Positions 54,948 to 63,101 of a stretch of 64,000 nucleotides of DNA are shown here, in pieces. The DNA comes from Planctomycetota bacterium. GTDB lineage: Bacteria > Planctomycetota > Planctomycetia > Pirellulales > UBA1268. The notes below the pieces were generated by a model. It worked only from the letters and a program-made list of their open reading frames with translations, did no database searches and was not told where the DNA came from. Positions within the stretch are counted from its first letter, which is position 1. Each line of letters begins with the position of its first letter. The stretch lies in NCBI GenBank assembly GCA_003669585.1, contig QWOQ01000017.1, forward strand, positions 372,001-436,000. Reading direction: 5' to 3'. The translations under genes were made by a program, and so were the position numbers.

Positions 54948-56528
54948 TTACCGGGGACCAGAATCGGGAATGTGCGAAGCGCGACGATCCTCACCGGGGA
55001 CTGTGCTCGGCAACGATTGTTTGTCACGACCCAATGAACGACCCGTCTCGCGGTCAAATCGATCCGCAGAAAGATTTTCAGGAACTGAATCACCCGTCTG
55101 TTCGATCCATGTATCGAGCAAATGTGAAAGTCGTTGTTGAACATCTGTGTGAGAAGGATCGCCAGAGAGTGAATGCAGCTGATCCGGATCATCGCCCACG
55201 CGATAGAGTTCTTCAGCAGGTCGAGGAGTGCGAAAAACATCAGCTTGCGCCGGAGTCAATTCTGCGTTGGCGCGTGCGCGTCGAAGCGAAGCGTGGGACT
55301 TCGATCGAACAGAGTCAGCAGGACCTTGCCATGGAGTCTGCGTTCGTGAGTTCCGAATATAGAGATAGCCCTCGCTGCGAACAGATCTTCCGTGTGCCTC
55401 ATAGTCGTGCCAGTTGTGCTCAGAAAAAGCAGCGGTTCGAAAAATTGCATGCGGATCTCGAAAAAGAGGAAGCATGCTCAGGCCTTGAAAAGTTTTCGGA
55501 GGCGAGACGCCGGCAGCTTCCAAAATAGTGGGAGCAAGATCAATTGAACTCACAAGGCTTTCGCAGGTGTGAATCGTTCCAGGAATACCGCGAGGCCACG
55601 TTGCAACGAGAGCGGTTTTCATTCCGGAATCGTGGAGCCTTGTTTTGGAACGAGGAAATGGACGTCCGTTGTCTGACAGTACAAAAACGAGTGTGTTTTC
55701 AAGCACGTTCTGACGGGTAAGTTCATCCATCACTTGACCGCAGAAATAATCAAAGCGAGTTACTTCATTGTGGTAGGAGGCAAGATCCTGCCTGGTCTGA
55801 TCATCATCGACGAGAAATACAGGAACATCGATTTCCTCTGGAAGATGTTTCGGACCATAGAGGACTTCGTTCCACTCATCGTCTGCTTCCCATTCACGAT
55901 GCGCATCAAACGAGGCAAACCAACCAAAAAAAGGCTTCTCTTTGGGTCGGTCGCGGAGCGTCTCGACCCACTGTCCGTGGCCTCCGCTGTTGTCGGGCAA
56001 GTTCCCCGCAAGAACCAAGTTCCATGGCTTCAGAAAACGAGATCCGTCTTTTAAGTTTTGAGACTGCGATCCAGGCTTCTCAGAAGTCATATGGTTTTTT
56101 CCAACGAGCGCCGTGAAGTAGCCCGCTTGATGCATGAGTGATGCAAGCCATGGAATGTGCGCAGGAATTGGTTCATGCAGTTCCGCCGCTCGGCCGAGAT
56201 TGTGCGGGTAGCGACTTGTCATGATGCTTGCCCGGCTTGGACTGCAACTGCTTGCTGTCAGAAAAGCGTTTGTGAACCGGAGCCCTGTAGCTGCGATCGC
56301 ATCGATCCTAGGTGTACGCGCACAACGACTCCCCGAGCACCCGAGATCATCCCAGCTCATATCGTCAGCGATGAGCAGGATGACGTTGGGTCGATCGAGA
56401 ATGACAGAATCGGCAGCCCGCAAATGAACTGCTCCAAGCAATGTCACTAGAGCGATGCTTATTCGGAAAAGACGAGGCACATGTGCGCAGCAACTCAGAA
56501 GCTTTTTCGAGGCACAAGAAAAAGTCAT
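54948..56528 (-). CDS. Exported sulfatase (heparan N-sulfatase-like)
   Basis: 526 residues, with a hydrophobic start (ISIALVTLLGAVHLRAA, about 23-39) that acts as a signal. NVILLIADDMSWDDLGCSG, CSPSRASIMTSRYPHN with Cys95, VGKNHM and VFVLSDNGRPFPRSKTRLHDSGMK identify the domain; the short active-site lid and the RSKTRLHDSGMK segment resemble the N-sulfoglucosamine sulfohydrolase subgroup. It starts at an ATGA overlap with the sulfatase upstream, implying coupled translation. Confidence 0.92.
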   Translation of the reverse strand: MTFSCASKKLLSCCAHVPRLFRISIALVTLLGAVHLRAADSVILDRPNVILLIADDMSWDDLGCSGSRCARTPRIDAIAATGLRFTNAFLTASSCSPSRASIMTSRYPHNLGRAAELHEPIPAHIPWLASLMHQAGYFTALVGKNHMTSEKPGSQSQNLKDGSRFLKPWNLVLAGNLPDNSGGHGQWVETLRDRPKEKPFFGWFASFDAHREWEADDEWNEVLYGPKHLPEEIDVPVFLVDDDQTRQDLASYHNEVTRFDYFCGQVMDELTRQNVLENTLVFVLSDNGRPFPRSKTRLHDSGMKTALVATWPRGIPGTIHTCESLVSSIDLAPTILEAAGVSPPKTFQGLSMLPLFRDPHAIFRTAAFSEHNWHDYEAHGRSVRSEGYLYIRNSRTQTPWQGPADSVRSKSHASLRRARANAELTPAQADVFRTPRPAEELYRVGDDPDQLHSLSGDPSHTDVQQRLSHLLDTWIEQTGDSVPENLSADRFDRETGRSLGRDKQSLPSTVPGEDRRASHIPDSGPR

Positions 56529-58060
56529 GGAATCGGATCCGTTCGAAGAATGGTGATGCGGTCTTCCCAGATGGCCTCATCCCGGACTCGATCGTACACA
56601 AGAATTCGATGTGCACTTCCGGTCGCCGGAGGCAGATCAATTTGTGGAAGCCATCGCTGATGCGAGGTGATCAGATCCGCAGAGGATTGTTCAGCCGCAA
56701 TATTGTTCCACTCGTGCGGATCAACGAGATGGTCATAGAGCTCCTCAGAACCGTCTGCATAGAGAATATAACGGTAGCGAGTGGTTCGGACGCTGTGATT
56801 TCCTTGATTGTGTGACGTGATAGCAGGACGTTCACGCACCGCTGCGGCATCGCGAAGTTGTGGAAGCAGACTGATTCCTTCAAGGTCGTCGCGCGCGTCG
56901 AGATTGCACAGATCGATCAGAGTGGGATAGATGTCGAGCAGTTCCACCGGTTGATTGCATTGCTGAGAGGCTGTGATGCCGGGGCCAGAAAAAATGAGTG
57001 GAACCCGCGTACTTTCCTCCCATAAGGTATTTTTCCCGGTAATAAGTTTTTCTCCTAAATGCCACCCATGATCTCCCCAAATCACAATCACCGTGTTGTC
57101 AAAACGACCGCTGGTTTTGAGTCCTTCGATCAACCGACCGATTTGCGCATCGACAAAACTCGTGCAGGCTAAATAGGACCTCACGAGGTTTCGCCACTGA
57201 GTATTGTGTTGGACCCAGGCGAGTCGTGGCTCGGGAAGATCCCAGTGCAGATACCACGAGAATCGAGGAGTGTCGTCGCGATCATCGCGATTGATCGGCG
57301 GAAGAACCGAATCGTCATCCGGATAGAGATCGAACCATTGCTGAGTTGCGTAGCATGGTACATGTGGAAGAGAGTAACCGACCGCCAAAAAGAACGCGTC
57401 ATCCGGATTCGCTTTTGTGATTTCGTCGATGGCCCACGTCGTGATTTGAAAATCTCCCTTTTCGGTGTCGGAGTGAGGAAACGTGCCCCAGTCCATCGCA
57501 GGATGATTTCCCATTGACGTTGGCGGAATGAGTTTTGCAGCCGGCTTGATGCCGACGCCTCCAGCAGGACCCCAGACATCAAACTCTGAATCGCGTTCTG
57601 CTTTTGTAGAAAAACCCTGATGAAATATTTTCCCCGTGATCGATGTTTTGTAATCATTGGCTTTCAAGTGCTGGGCAAGTGAAACCCGATCCCGCCATTT
57701 TGGTATTGATCGAATCGATGGTGAGAGGCCATAGATACCAGTAGTGGTAGGACGCAAGCCAAACAACACACTGCTACGCGATGGATTACACAGCGGAGAC
57801 TGGCAGTGCGCATTCAAGAAACTTGTGCCCCGCGATGCAACAGCATCCATGTGAGGAGTCTTTGCAAGTGGATGACCTCCCATATGACCGATCCAATCGT
57901 TCTGATCGTCGATCGCGATAAACAAAACGTTTGGACGGATCTTCTTCACACCTTGGGCCACGTCAGAATTCTGTCCGCAGACCGAGATGGAATCTTGAGA
58001 AGAAGCCGTTGTGCCAAAGGTCAAAATCAAAAAAAGAGCGCAGCCAAGAAGTAGTTTCAT
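56525..58060 (-). CDS. Exported sulfatase (iduronate-2-sulfatase-like)
   Basis: 511 residues from the ATG at 58060, which leads a signal peptide (MKLLLGCALFLILTFGTTASS); 58111 is an alternative start. NVLFIAIDDQNDWIGHMGGHP with the metal aspartates, LCNPSRSSVLFGLRPTTTGIYG with Cys91 and the CNPSR form typical of iduronate-2-sulfatases, GYSLPHVPC and VIWGDHGWHLGEK. First gene of the operon. Substrate probably a 2-O-sulfated uronic acid or related glycan. Confidence 0.92.
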   Translation of the reverse strand: MKLLLGCALFLILTFGTTASSQDSISVCGQNSDVAQGVKKIRPNVLFIAIDDQNDWIGHMGGHPLAKTPHMDAVASRGTSFLNAHCQSPLCNPSRSSVLFGLRPTTTGIYGLSPSIRSIPKWRDRVSLAQHLKANDYKTSITGKIFHQGFSTKAERDSEFDVWGPAGGVGIKPAAKLIPPTSMGNHPAMDWGTFPHSDTEKGDFQITTWAIDEITKANPDDAFFLAVGYSLPHVPCYATQQWFDLYPDDDSVLPPINRDDRDDTPRFSWYLHWDLPEPRLAWVQHNTQWRNLVRSYLACTSFVDAQIGRLIEGLKTSGRFDNTVIVIWGDHGWHLGEKLITGKNTLWEESTRVPLIFSGPGITASQQCNQPVELLDIYPTLIDLCNLDARDDLEGISLLPQLRDAAAVRERPAITSHNQGNHSVRTTRYRYILYADGSEELYDHLVDPHEWNNIAAEQSSADLITSHQRWLPQIDLPPATGSAHRILVYDRVRDEAIWEDRITILRTDPIP

Positions 58061-58285
58061 GAGGCGATTATAGAGGCTGCCTGCGAGCAGGAGAAAGCGT
58101 TGGGCGACCAATCATCGATGCTGCGAGGTCATGCCATCGCGGAAATTATTCGGTCCACATGGCGCGAACGACGATTTTGGAATATCACAAATTTCAAGCC
58201 TACAAAGCGAAAAAACGGCTTTCATTGAGGGCTAAACGCAAAAAACATGGCAGTCCGAAGTCTGGATGTTTGGAGCCGAATAACC

Positions 58286-58294
58286 TGCTATAGT
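58286..58294 (+). promoter_or_regulatory. Possible extended -10 element of the RRM gene
   Basis: TGC followed by TATAGT is a good extended -10 match, about 160 bases before the start codon. No clear -35 is paired with it, so it is only a candidate. Confidence 0.35.
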
Positions 58295-58409
58295 TTTGGC
58301 GGTTGGTTCGGACGACGTTATTTGTAGCTCGGTTAGTCAATGCTCTTGCCGCTGCTCCCTGTTCTCGCCTTTACCGCCTGACGGATCGCCACTTGTGGTC
58401 CCTTTCGTC

Positions 58410-58436
58410 GCGACCCCGAAAGCATGTTTGGGTCGC
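58410..58436 (+). promoter_or_regulatory. Leader hairpin just upstream of the RRM ribosome site
   Basis: GCGACCC at 58410-58416 pairs with GGGTCGC at 58430-58436. The stem ends five bases before AGGAG (58441-58445), so it may control translation, for instance by temperature or by binding of the RRM protein itself. Confidence 0.45.
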
Positions 58437-58453
58437 AGGTAGGAGTTGTTGCA

Positions 58454-58786
58454 ATGGGTAAGAAACTTTACGTCGGGAACCTCGCTTATAGCGTGACAAA
58501 TGAAACTCTGGAACAACTGTTCGCAGAGTTCGGCACGGTCGTCAGCGCACAGGTTATTCAAGATCGCGACACGGGTCGAAGCAAGGGCTTCGGCTTTGTC
58601 GAAATGCAAGCGGAGGATGCCGCTCAAAAGGCGATCAGTGCGATGAACGAAAAGGAATACGACGGTCGGGCTCTGACGGTCAACGAAGCCAAGCCTCGTG
58701 AAAGCGGTGGCGGTGGCGGTGGCGGTCGTGGTGGTTACGGCGGCGGCGGTGGTGGCGGCGGCGGCGGCGGCCGTGGCCGGTACTAA
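58454..58786 (+). CDS. RNA-binding protein with one RRM and glycine-rich tail
   Basis: 110 residues from the ATG at 58454, nine bases after AGGAG. One RRM with RNP2 KLYVGNL (about 4-10) and RNP1 KGFGFVEM (about 44-51), then a tail of Gly, Arg and Tyr (about 80-110). It resembles the cyanobacterial and planctomycete Rbp proteins, which bind U-rich RNA and are often cold-induced. It acts in the cytoplasm on RNA. The strong ribosome site and terminator suggest high expression. Confidence 0.92.
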   Translation: MGKKLYVGNLAYSVTNETLEQLFAEFGTVVSAQVIQDRDTGRSKGFGFVEMQAEDAAQKAISAMNEKEYDGRALTVNEAKPRESGGGGGGGRGGYGGGGGGGGGGGRGRY

Positions 58787-58812
58787 ATTCCGATGACATG
58801 ATTTTTAACAAA

Positions 58813-58854
58813 GACCGGAGGGATGCCTAAAAACGTCCCCCCGGTCTTTTTTTT
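58813..58854 (+). terminator. Rho-independent terminator of the RRM gene
   Basis: GACCGGAGGGA (58813-58823) pairs with TCCCCCCGGTC (58836-58846) with one mismatch, followed by eight T. Confidence 0.88.
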
Positions 58855-58910
58855 ATTTTGAAGAGTCCGTCCGAGAGAAGATCGACCAGTTCGTTTTGTA
58901 TTCTCATACA

Positions 58911-59408
58911 ATGCATCCCGCCGCCTTGCCAGCAGAAGTATTACTCTCAGACTGCGATACAACCCACACCCGTCGCAGTGGTCCCGGAGGTCAGCACCGG
59001 AACAAAGTGCAAACAGCGGTGATCTTATTGCATCGTCCCAGTGGGTGCTCTGCAGAGGCTTCGGAGCGACGGTCGCAATCTGAAAATCACCGCGTGGCCT
59101 TGAAGCGTCTGCGTCTGCGTCTGGCCTTGGAAATCCGCACAATGCCAGAGTCTCTTGAGCCAACACGGCTCTGGCAGGCCAGAACCCATGCCAGACAATT
59201 AAAAGTGTCTGTCGATCACGACGACTATCCAGCCCTTGTTGCCGAAGCGTTGAACCAGTTGCATGTGGCGAACTGGGAAATGGCACGTGTAGCAGGCACC
59301 TTGGGCGTCAGCACATCGCAGTTCACGAAGCTGTTTCGACGCATGCCCTCGGCATGGGTGGCCTTGAATGTTTGTCGTACCACACACGGCTTGCCGCCAC
59401 TCAAGTGA
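58911..59408 (+). CDS. Peptide chain release factor-like protein with GGQ motif
   Basis: 165 residues from the ATG at 58911 (58896 is also in frame). The catalytic RF-1 domain is shown by RRSGPGGQHRNKVQTAVILLH (about 21-41), with the GGQ that reaches the peptidyl transferase centre. The codon-recognition domains of RF1/RF2 are missing. Unlike ArfB, the end (LHVANWEMARVAGTLGVSTSQFTKLFRRMPSAW) looks like a helix-turn-helix-like helical domain rather than a plain basic tail. A role in rescuing stalled ribosomes is inferred. Confidence 0.85.
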   Translation: MHPAALPAEVLLSDCDTTHTRRSGPGGQHRNKVQTAVILLHRPSGCSAEASERRSQSENHRVALKRLRLRLALEIRTMPESLEPTRLWQARTHARQLKVSVDHDDYPALVAEALNQLHVANWEMARVAGTLGVSTSQFTKLFRRMPSAWVALNVCRTTHGLPPLK

Positions 59409-59451
59409 TCAGACGTTTGAAAGAGTTTCTCTAAACGCATCTTTGTCGGCG

Positions 59452-60441
59452 TTACCGAAGCGATGTGAAAGTTCGTTCGGTCGCTTCCATCACAGAGCAT
59501 TGCGGCTGGTAACCAAGTACAGAACGTGCACGCGCAATTGAGAAAAAATGATCCGTCGACATTTCCGATGCCAGAAATCTGGTCAACGGTGGATCCGATC
59601 GCAACCCCAACAAAGACCAGACACCTTCGATTGCAAAAGCGGCCCCGCGTGCCACACCAGTTGGAAGCGAACGGGTCACCGGAGGAAGCCGGTGCAGCGA
59701 TAAGACGTGATCAATCCATTTCCAAAGAAGCGTTGGATCATCCTGACTGATAAAAAATGCCTTTCCGCCGATTGTTTTTACGTGAGTCTGTGCGGTGCGC
59801 CAGGCTGCCAGATGCGCCGCAACGCAGTCGTCGATAAATGTCAGATCGACTCGGTTTGTGCCATTTCCAACCCGCACCAACCGGCCTGCTTTTGCTCGCT
59901 TGAGAATCGTCGGAACAAGATTTGTGTCACCAGGCCCAAAGATAAGATGCGGTCGTATCGCAGCGGTTGTGAGCTCCGAGCCATTGGCCTGCAACACTTC
60001 CCGCTCTGCAACAGCCTTGGTGGCGGGGTAATGCGCGTTGTAGTGCCGTGGATAGGGATACGTTTCATCGACTCCACGCAGATGGCTGCCGTCAGCAATC
60101 ACCGCGGGCGAACTCGTGTAGATCAGCACGGGCACTCGCGCCGCACGACATGCAGCAATACAATGCCGAGTCGCAAGAATATTACCCCTAAGAAATTCTT
60201 CGTAGCGGCCCCACATCGCAACGTGCGCCGCGGTGTGAAAGACGACGGCAGCATCAGCGCAGAGTGTTGCCAGGGCTTCCGGTGTGGTGGCCAGATCGTG
60301 CTGCACCGTCTGCACGCCCAAGGCCTTCAGGGCCGGAGCCTCTCGACGTCCAATCGCAACGACCGAATGTCCTTCGCGCACAAGCGCGCTGCAAAGGGCG
60401 CTGCCCACAAATCCACCACCACCGGTGACAACGCATTTCAT
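59452..60441 (-). CDS. oleD: 2-alkyl-3-oxoalkanoate reductase, OleD-like
   Basis: 329 residues from the ATG at 60441, which overlaps the stop of the upstream gene as ATGA; a start at 60498 would add 19 residues. It is an extended SDR: TGGGGFVGSAL at residues 6-16, VVFHTAAHVAMWG, YTSSPAVI with catalytic Ser, and HYPATKAVAE with the Tyr-x-x-x-Lys pair. In olefin synthesis OleD uses NADPH to reduce the 2-alkyl-3-ketoacid made by OleA to the beta-hydroxy acid. Its position after oleA and oleBC supports this. Without the neighbours it would read as a 3-beta-hydroxysteroid dehydrogenase-type protein. Confidence 0.88.
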   Translation of the reverse strand: MKCVVTGGGGFVGSALCSALVREGHSVVAIGRREAPALKALGVQTVQHDLATTPEALATLCADAAVVFHTAAHVAMWGRYEEFLRGNILATRHCIAACRAARVPVLIYTSSPAVIADGSHLRGVDETYPYPRHYNAHYPATKAVAEREVLQANGSELTTAAIRPHLIFGPGDTNLVPTILKRAKAGRLVRVGNGTNRVDLTFIDDCVAAHLAAWRTAQTHVKTIGGKAFFISQDDPTLLWKWIDHVLSLHRLPPVTRSLPTGVARGAAFAIEGVWSLLGLRSDPPLTRFLASEMSTDHFFSIARARSVLGYQPQCSVMEATERTFTSLR

Positions 60442-63101
60442 CCAGCCGACTCCGAAGGAGTATCCTGAACGTAGATCGCCTGCTGGGTTTCTGCCCACAG
60501 TGAAAGCGAGTCGCGAAAAATCTTTGCATTGTGACGGACATCGACTGGGAACGAACGGTGGAAGAAAAACTTTGTAATCCCCGCCGTAATGGGATCACCC
60601 CGTCCGATCGCGCGCAGGGCTTCTGCAAAATCACGCTTGGCGGCTTTGTTCTTTGGCCAGACGTGCGGAAAGGGTTCAACGACAAGCGCCGGTTCTTTCC
60701 CAGCTGATATTTTCATGAGCGCCGTGCGTCGGACGTGCGGGTGGGCATTGAAAATAGTTTCCACCGGAACGCTGTACAGCGTGCCTCGTGGAGTGGTCAA
60801 CGCATCGGAGCGTCGTCCACAAAAATAAAGATGTCCCGCATGGTCGAGATAGCCACAGTCGCCCATGCGGTGCCAGATGCGATCCCCATCGATCACCTTG
60901 CTGGCACGATTACTCTCGTCACGATTGATGTAGGTTTTGCTCACGTTGCCACCGCTCACCACAATGTCGCCAACGACCAGTGGTGGATAGATCGAAAGCT
61001 CGGAAAACTGTTGGCACGGCGGCTGGCTGGGAACCGCGATGACAATCTGAACTCCACTGACCGGTTTCCCAACGAGCGTGCCTTGCTCGCCGCTTGTCGC
61101 CGGCACAGGCACGATGCCAGTGAGATCGGTTCCGGAAATGAGGGTGACGGGCAATGCCTCGGTGGCACCATAGGGTGTGAAGGTTTCTCCGGCAGGCATC
61201 ACCGCTCGCAAGAGTTCGACCGTTTGAATCGGCACCGGAGCGCCGGCCATGAATACGCGTTTGAGAGACGGCAACGATGCCCCGCTGCTGCGGCAATATT
61301 CGCCGATTTTCGTCCAGAGCGTGGGCGACCCAAAGGAACTTTGAATTCCCAAATCGTTCAGAATTCTGGTGATGTGATCGGGGCGTATCGACAGTGGTCG
61401 TCCTGGATTCATCGGTGGAAAAACACTTCCCACGCCGAGCGCCACAGTAAAGAGACTAAACACAGGAAGCAGCGGACAATCTTGTTCTGTGGCTCGAAAG
61501 CCAAACTGCTCAGAAAATATCTTCAACTGTTCTTCCACCATCTGATTGGTGAAGACCACTCCTTTTGGCACGCCAGTCGCCCCTGACGTAAAGGCGATAA
61601 CAGCCTCGTCATCGGGATGGCGCAGCACTTCGGGGGGTGGCGTGAGTGGAAAACGCTTGAGGTTCCAGAGCGTTGTAACCCCCGGCACAAAGAGCGGTGT
61701 TGCCACAATTCGAAATTTCATCGCCGCAAACATCGCTCGCGCCTTGAATCGCAGCAGGTGCGCGCGGGGCACTCCCAGAAATCCACTCGGCTCGGCATCT
61801 TTCATGCACTTGAGAATATTGGCAACGCCAATGCCTGGATCGATGAAAACCGGTACTGCTCCACGGCCCATCACGGCATAGCTCAGCGCAAGAAATTCCA
61901 CGCCGGGTTGCACCAATACGATCACGCGGTCGTACGGGGAAAGTCCGTAAGCGGTCAATCCGCGCTCATAGCGAGTGATCAGCGTGGAAAGCGATTCGAA
62001 CGTGGTCGACTTATAGTGTGGCCGATCACCGGGCTTTTTAAACGTCGCAAGCGTAACAGCCGGCGCGCGAGGCACGGCGACACTCGCCTCGCGAAATGAA
62101 CCATACAGTCCGCGCGACGCGGGTTGTTCGTGCCCTGCATCTGCCGATGCAACTGAAAAACGATGCGGCGCGGAAGCCAGCGGCTTGCTCGTCGAAGAGA
62201 AAAATTCACGCACGGTAGCAATCGCCAGTTCGGGCGCATCTTCGAGCACCAGATGCGAGGCTCGTGGAATCTCCAGAATCCGTGCGTGCGGAAAATGGGA
62301 GGCAATTTTACTCAGCATTTCAAGGTGAAAACACGGATCGCGCAAGCCCCAGATGATTTGCACTGGCACCGCCCGAAGATCTGGAAACTGCGCCTCAATT
62401 TCGAGCATGCTGGCATAGCTTGGATGCTTTTTGTCAAACGGGATGTCCTGAACAAAATCCCAGATCGCAGTACGACGTGCGATGGTTTGATAGGGCGCGT
62501 AGTAGCCCTCTTTGATCGCACGAGGCAGCGATCGCACAACGCCGAAATCGGTTGTGAGTTTCAGAAAACGCATTGTCGTTTTCGTCAGAAATTTCCCGAT
62601 GATCGGACGTGCGGCCCGACGAATGATCTTGGGCAGGCTCTCTATTTCGGTGAGCGTGGTATTGAAGTAGACCATTCGCTCTATCGATTTGATGCTACGC
62701 ACCGCTAAGCCGGTTCCGATGGGGCCACCCCAATCGTGCATCACGAGTGAATACCGATTGACTCCAAGCTGACGCAAAAGATCCTCGACCTGATCGATTC
62801 TCTCAGTGGCTCGATAGTGGCGATTGGATGGATGATCGGAGAGACCGCAGCCTATGTAGTCTGGGGCAATCACACGAAAGTCGCGGCGCAAGTCGCGGAT
62901 CAGCTCTCGGAAATAGAAACTCCAAGTGGGATTTCCATGGAGGCAGACGATTACCGGAGGAGTGCCGTGGGTTGGACCTTCGTCCACGTAGTGCATCTGG
63001 TAACCACCGATGGTTACGAAGTTCCGCTGGAACGGGAAGACCTTCTCAAGTGAGAATCCCGAAAGCACGGTTGAACACCTGAAAAAGCAGTTACCACTCA
63101 A
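60438..63101 (-). CDS. oleBC: OleB-OleC fusion: beta-lactone decarboxylase and beta-lactone synthetase
   Basis: 887 residues with two parts. Residues about 22-300 form an alpha/beta hydrolase of the haloalkane-dehalogenase type: HGNPTWS (55-61), nucleophile Asp123 in HDWGG, acid in WGLRDP and His283 in ASHLV. Residues about 340-880 form an AMP-ligase-like domain with AFTSGATGVPKGV (503-515), YGATEALPV and GDCGYLDHAGHLYFCGRRSD. OleC closes the beta-hydroxy acid to a beta-lactone with ATP and OleB removes CO2 to give the alkene. Such fusions are known in some phyla. It overlaps oleA by 11 bp and oleD by 4. Confidence 0.92.
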   Translation of the reverse strand: MSGNCFFRCSTVLSGFSLEKVFPFQRNFVTIGGYQMHYVDEGPTHGTPPVIVCLHGNPTWSFYFRELIRDLRRDFRVIAPDYIGCGLSDHPSNRHYRATERIDQVEDLLRQLGVNRYSLVMHDWGGPIGTGLAVRSIKSIERMVYFNTTLTEIESLPKIIRRAARPIIGKFLTKTTMRFLKLTTDFGVVRSLPRAIKEGYYAPYQTIARRTAIWDFVQDIPFDKKHPSYASMLEIEAQFPDLRAVPVQIIWGLRDPCFHLEMLSKIASHFPHARILEIPRASHLVLEDAPELAIATVREFFSSTSKPLASAPHRFSVASADAGHEQPASRGLYGSFREASVAVPRAPAVTLATFKKPGDRPHYKSTTFESLSTLITRYERGLTAYGLSPYDRVIVLVQPGVEFLALSYAVMGRGAVPVFIDPGIGVANILKCMKDAEPSGFLGVPRAHLLRFKARAMFAAMKFRIVATPLFVPGVTTLWNLKRFPLTPPPEVLRHPDDEAVIAFTSGATGVPKGVVFTNQMVEEQLKIFSEQFGFRATEQDCPLLPVFSLFTVALGVGSVFPPMNPGRPLSIRPDHITRILNDLGIQSSFGSPTLWTKIGEYCRSSGASLPSLKRVFMAGAPVPIQTVELLRAVMPAGETFTPYGATEALPVTLISGTDLTGIVPVPATSGEQGTLVGKPVSGVQIVIAVPSQPPCQQFSELSIYPPLVVGDIVVSGGNVSKTYINRDESNRASKVIDGDRIWHRMGDCGYLDHAGHLYFCGRRSDALTTPRGTLYSVPVETIFNAHPHVRRTALMKISAGKEPALVVEPFPHVWPKNKAAKRDFAEALRAIGRGDPITAGITKFFFHRSFPVDVRHNAKIFRDSLSLWAETQQAIYVQDTPSESAG

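Larger units (their letters stand above)
58061..58453. other. Divergent region with leader of the RRM gene
   Basis: About 390 bases between the sulfatase operon and the RRM gene. It contains the suggested promoter (58286-58294), a leader of about 150 bases and the hairpin at 58410-58436. Confidence 0.45.

Noticed and set aside
58311..58345. TAGCTCGGTTAGTC-like text reminiscent of a tRNA D-arm
   Set aside because: No acceptor stem, anticodon arm or TPsiC arm can be folded around it.
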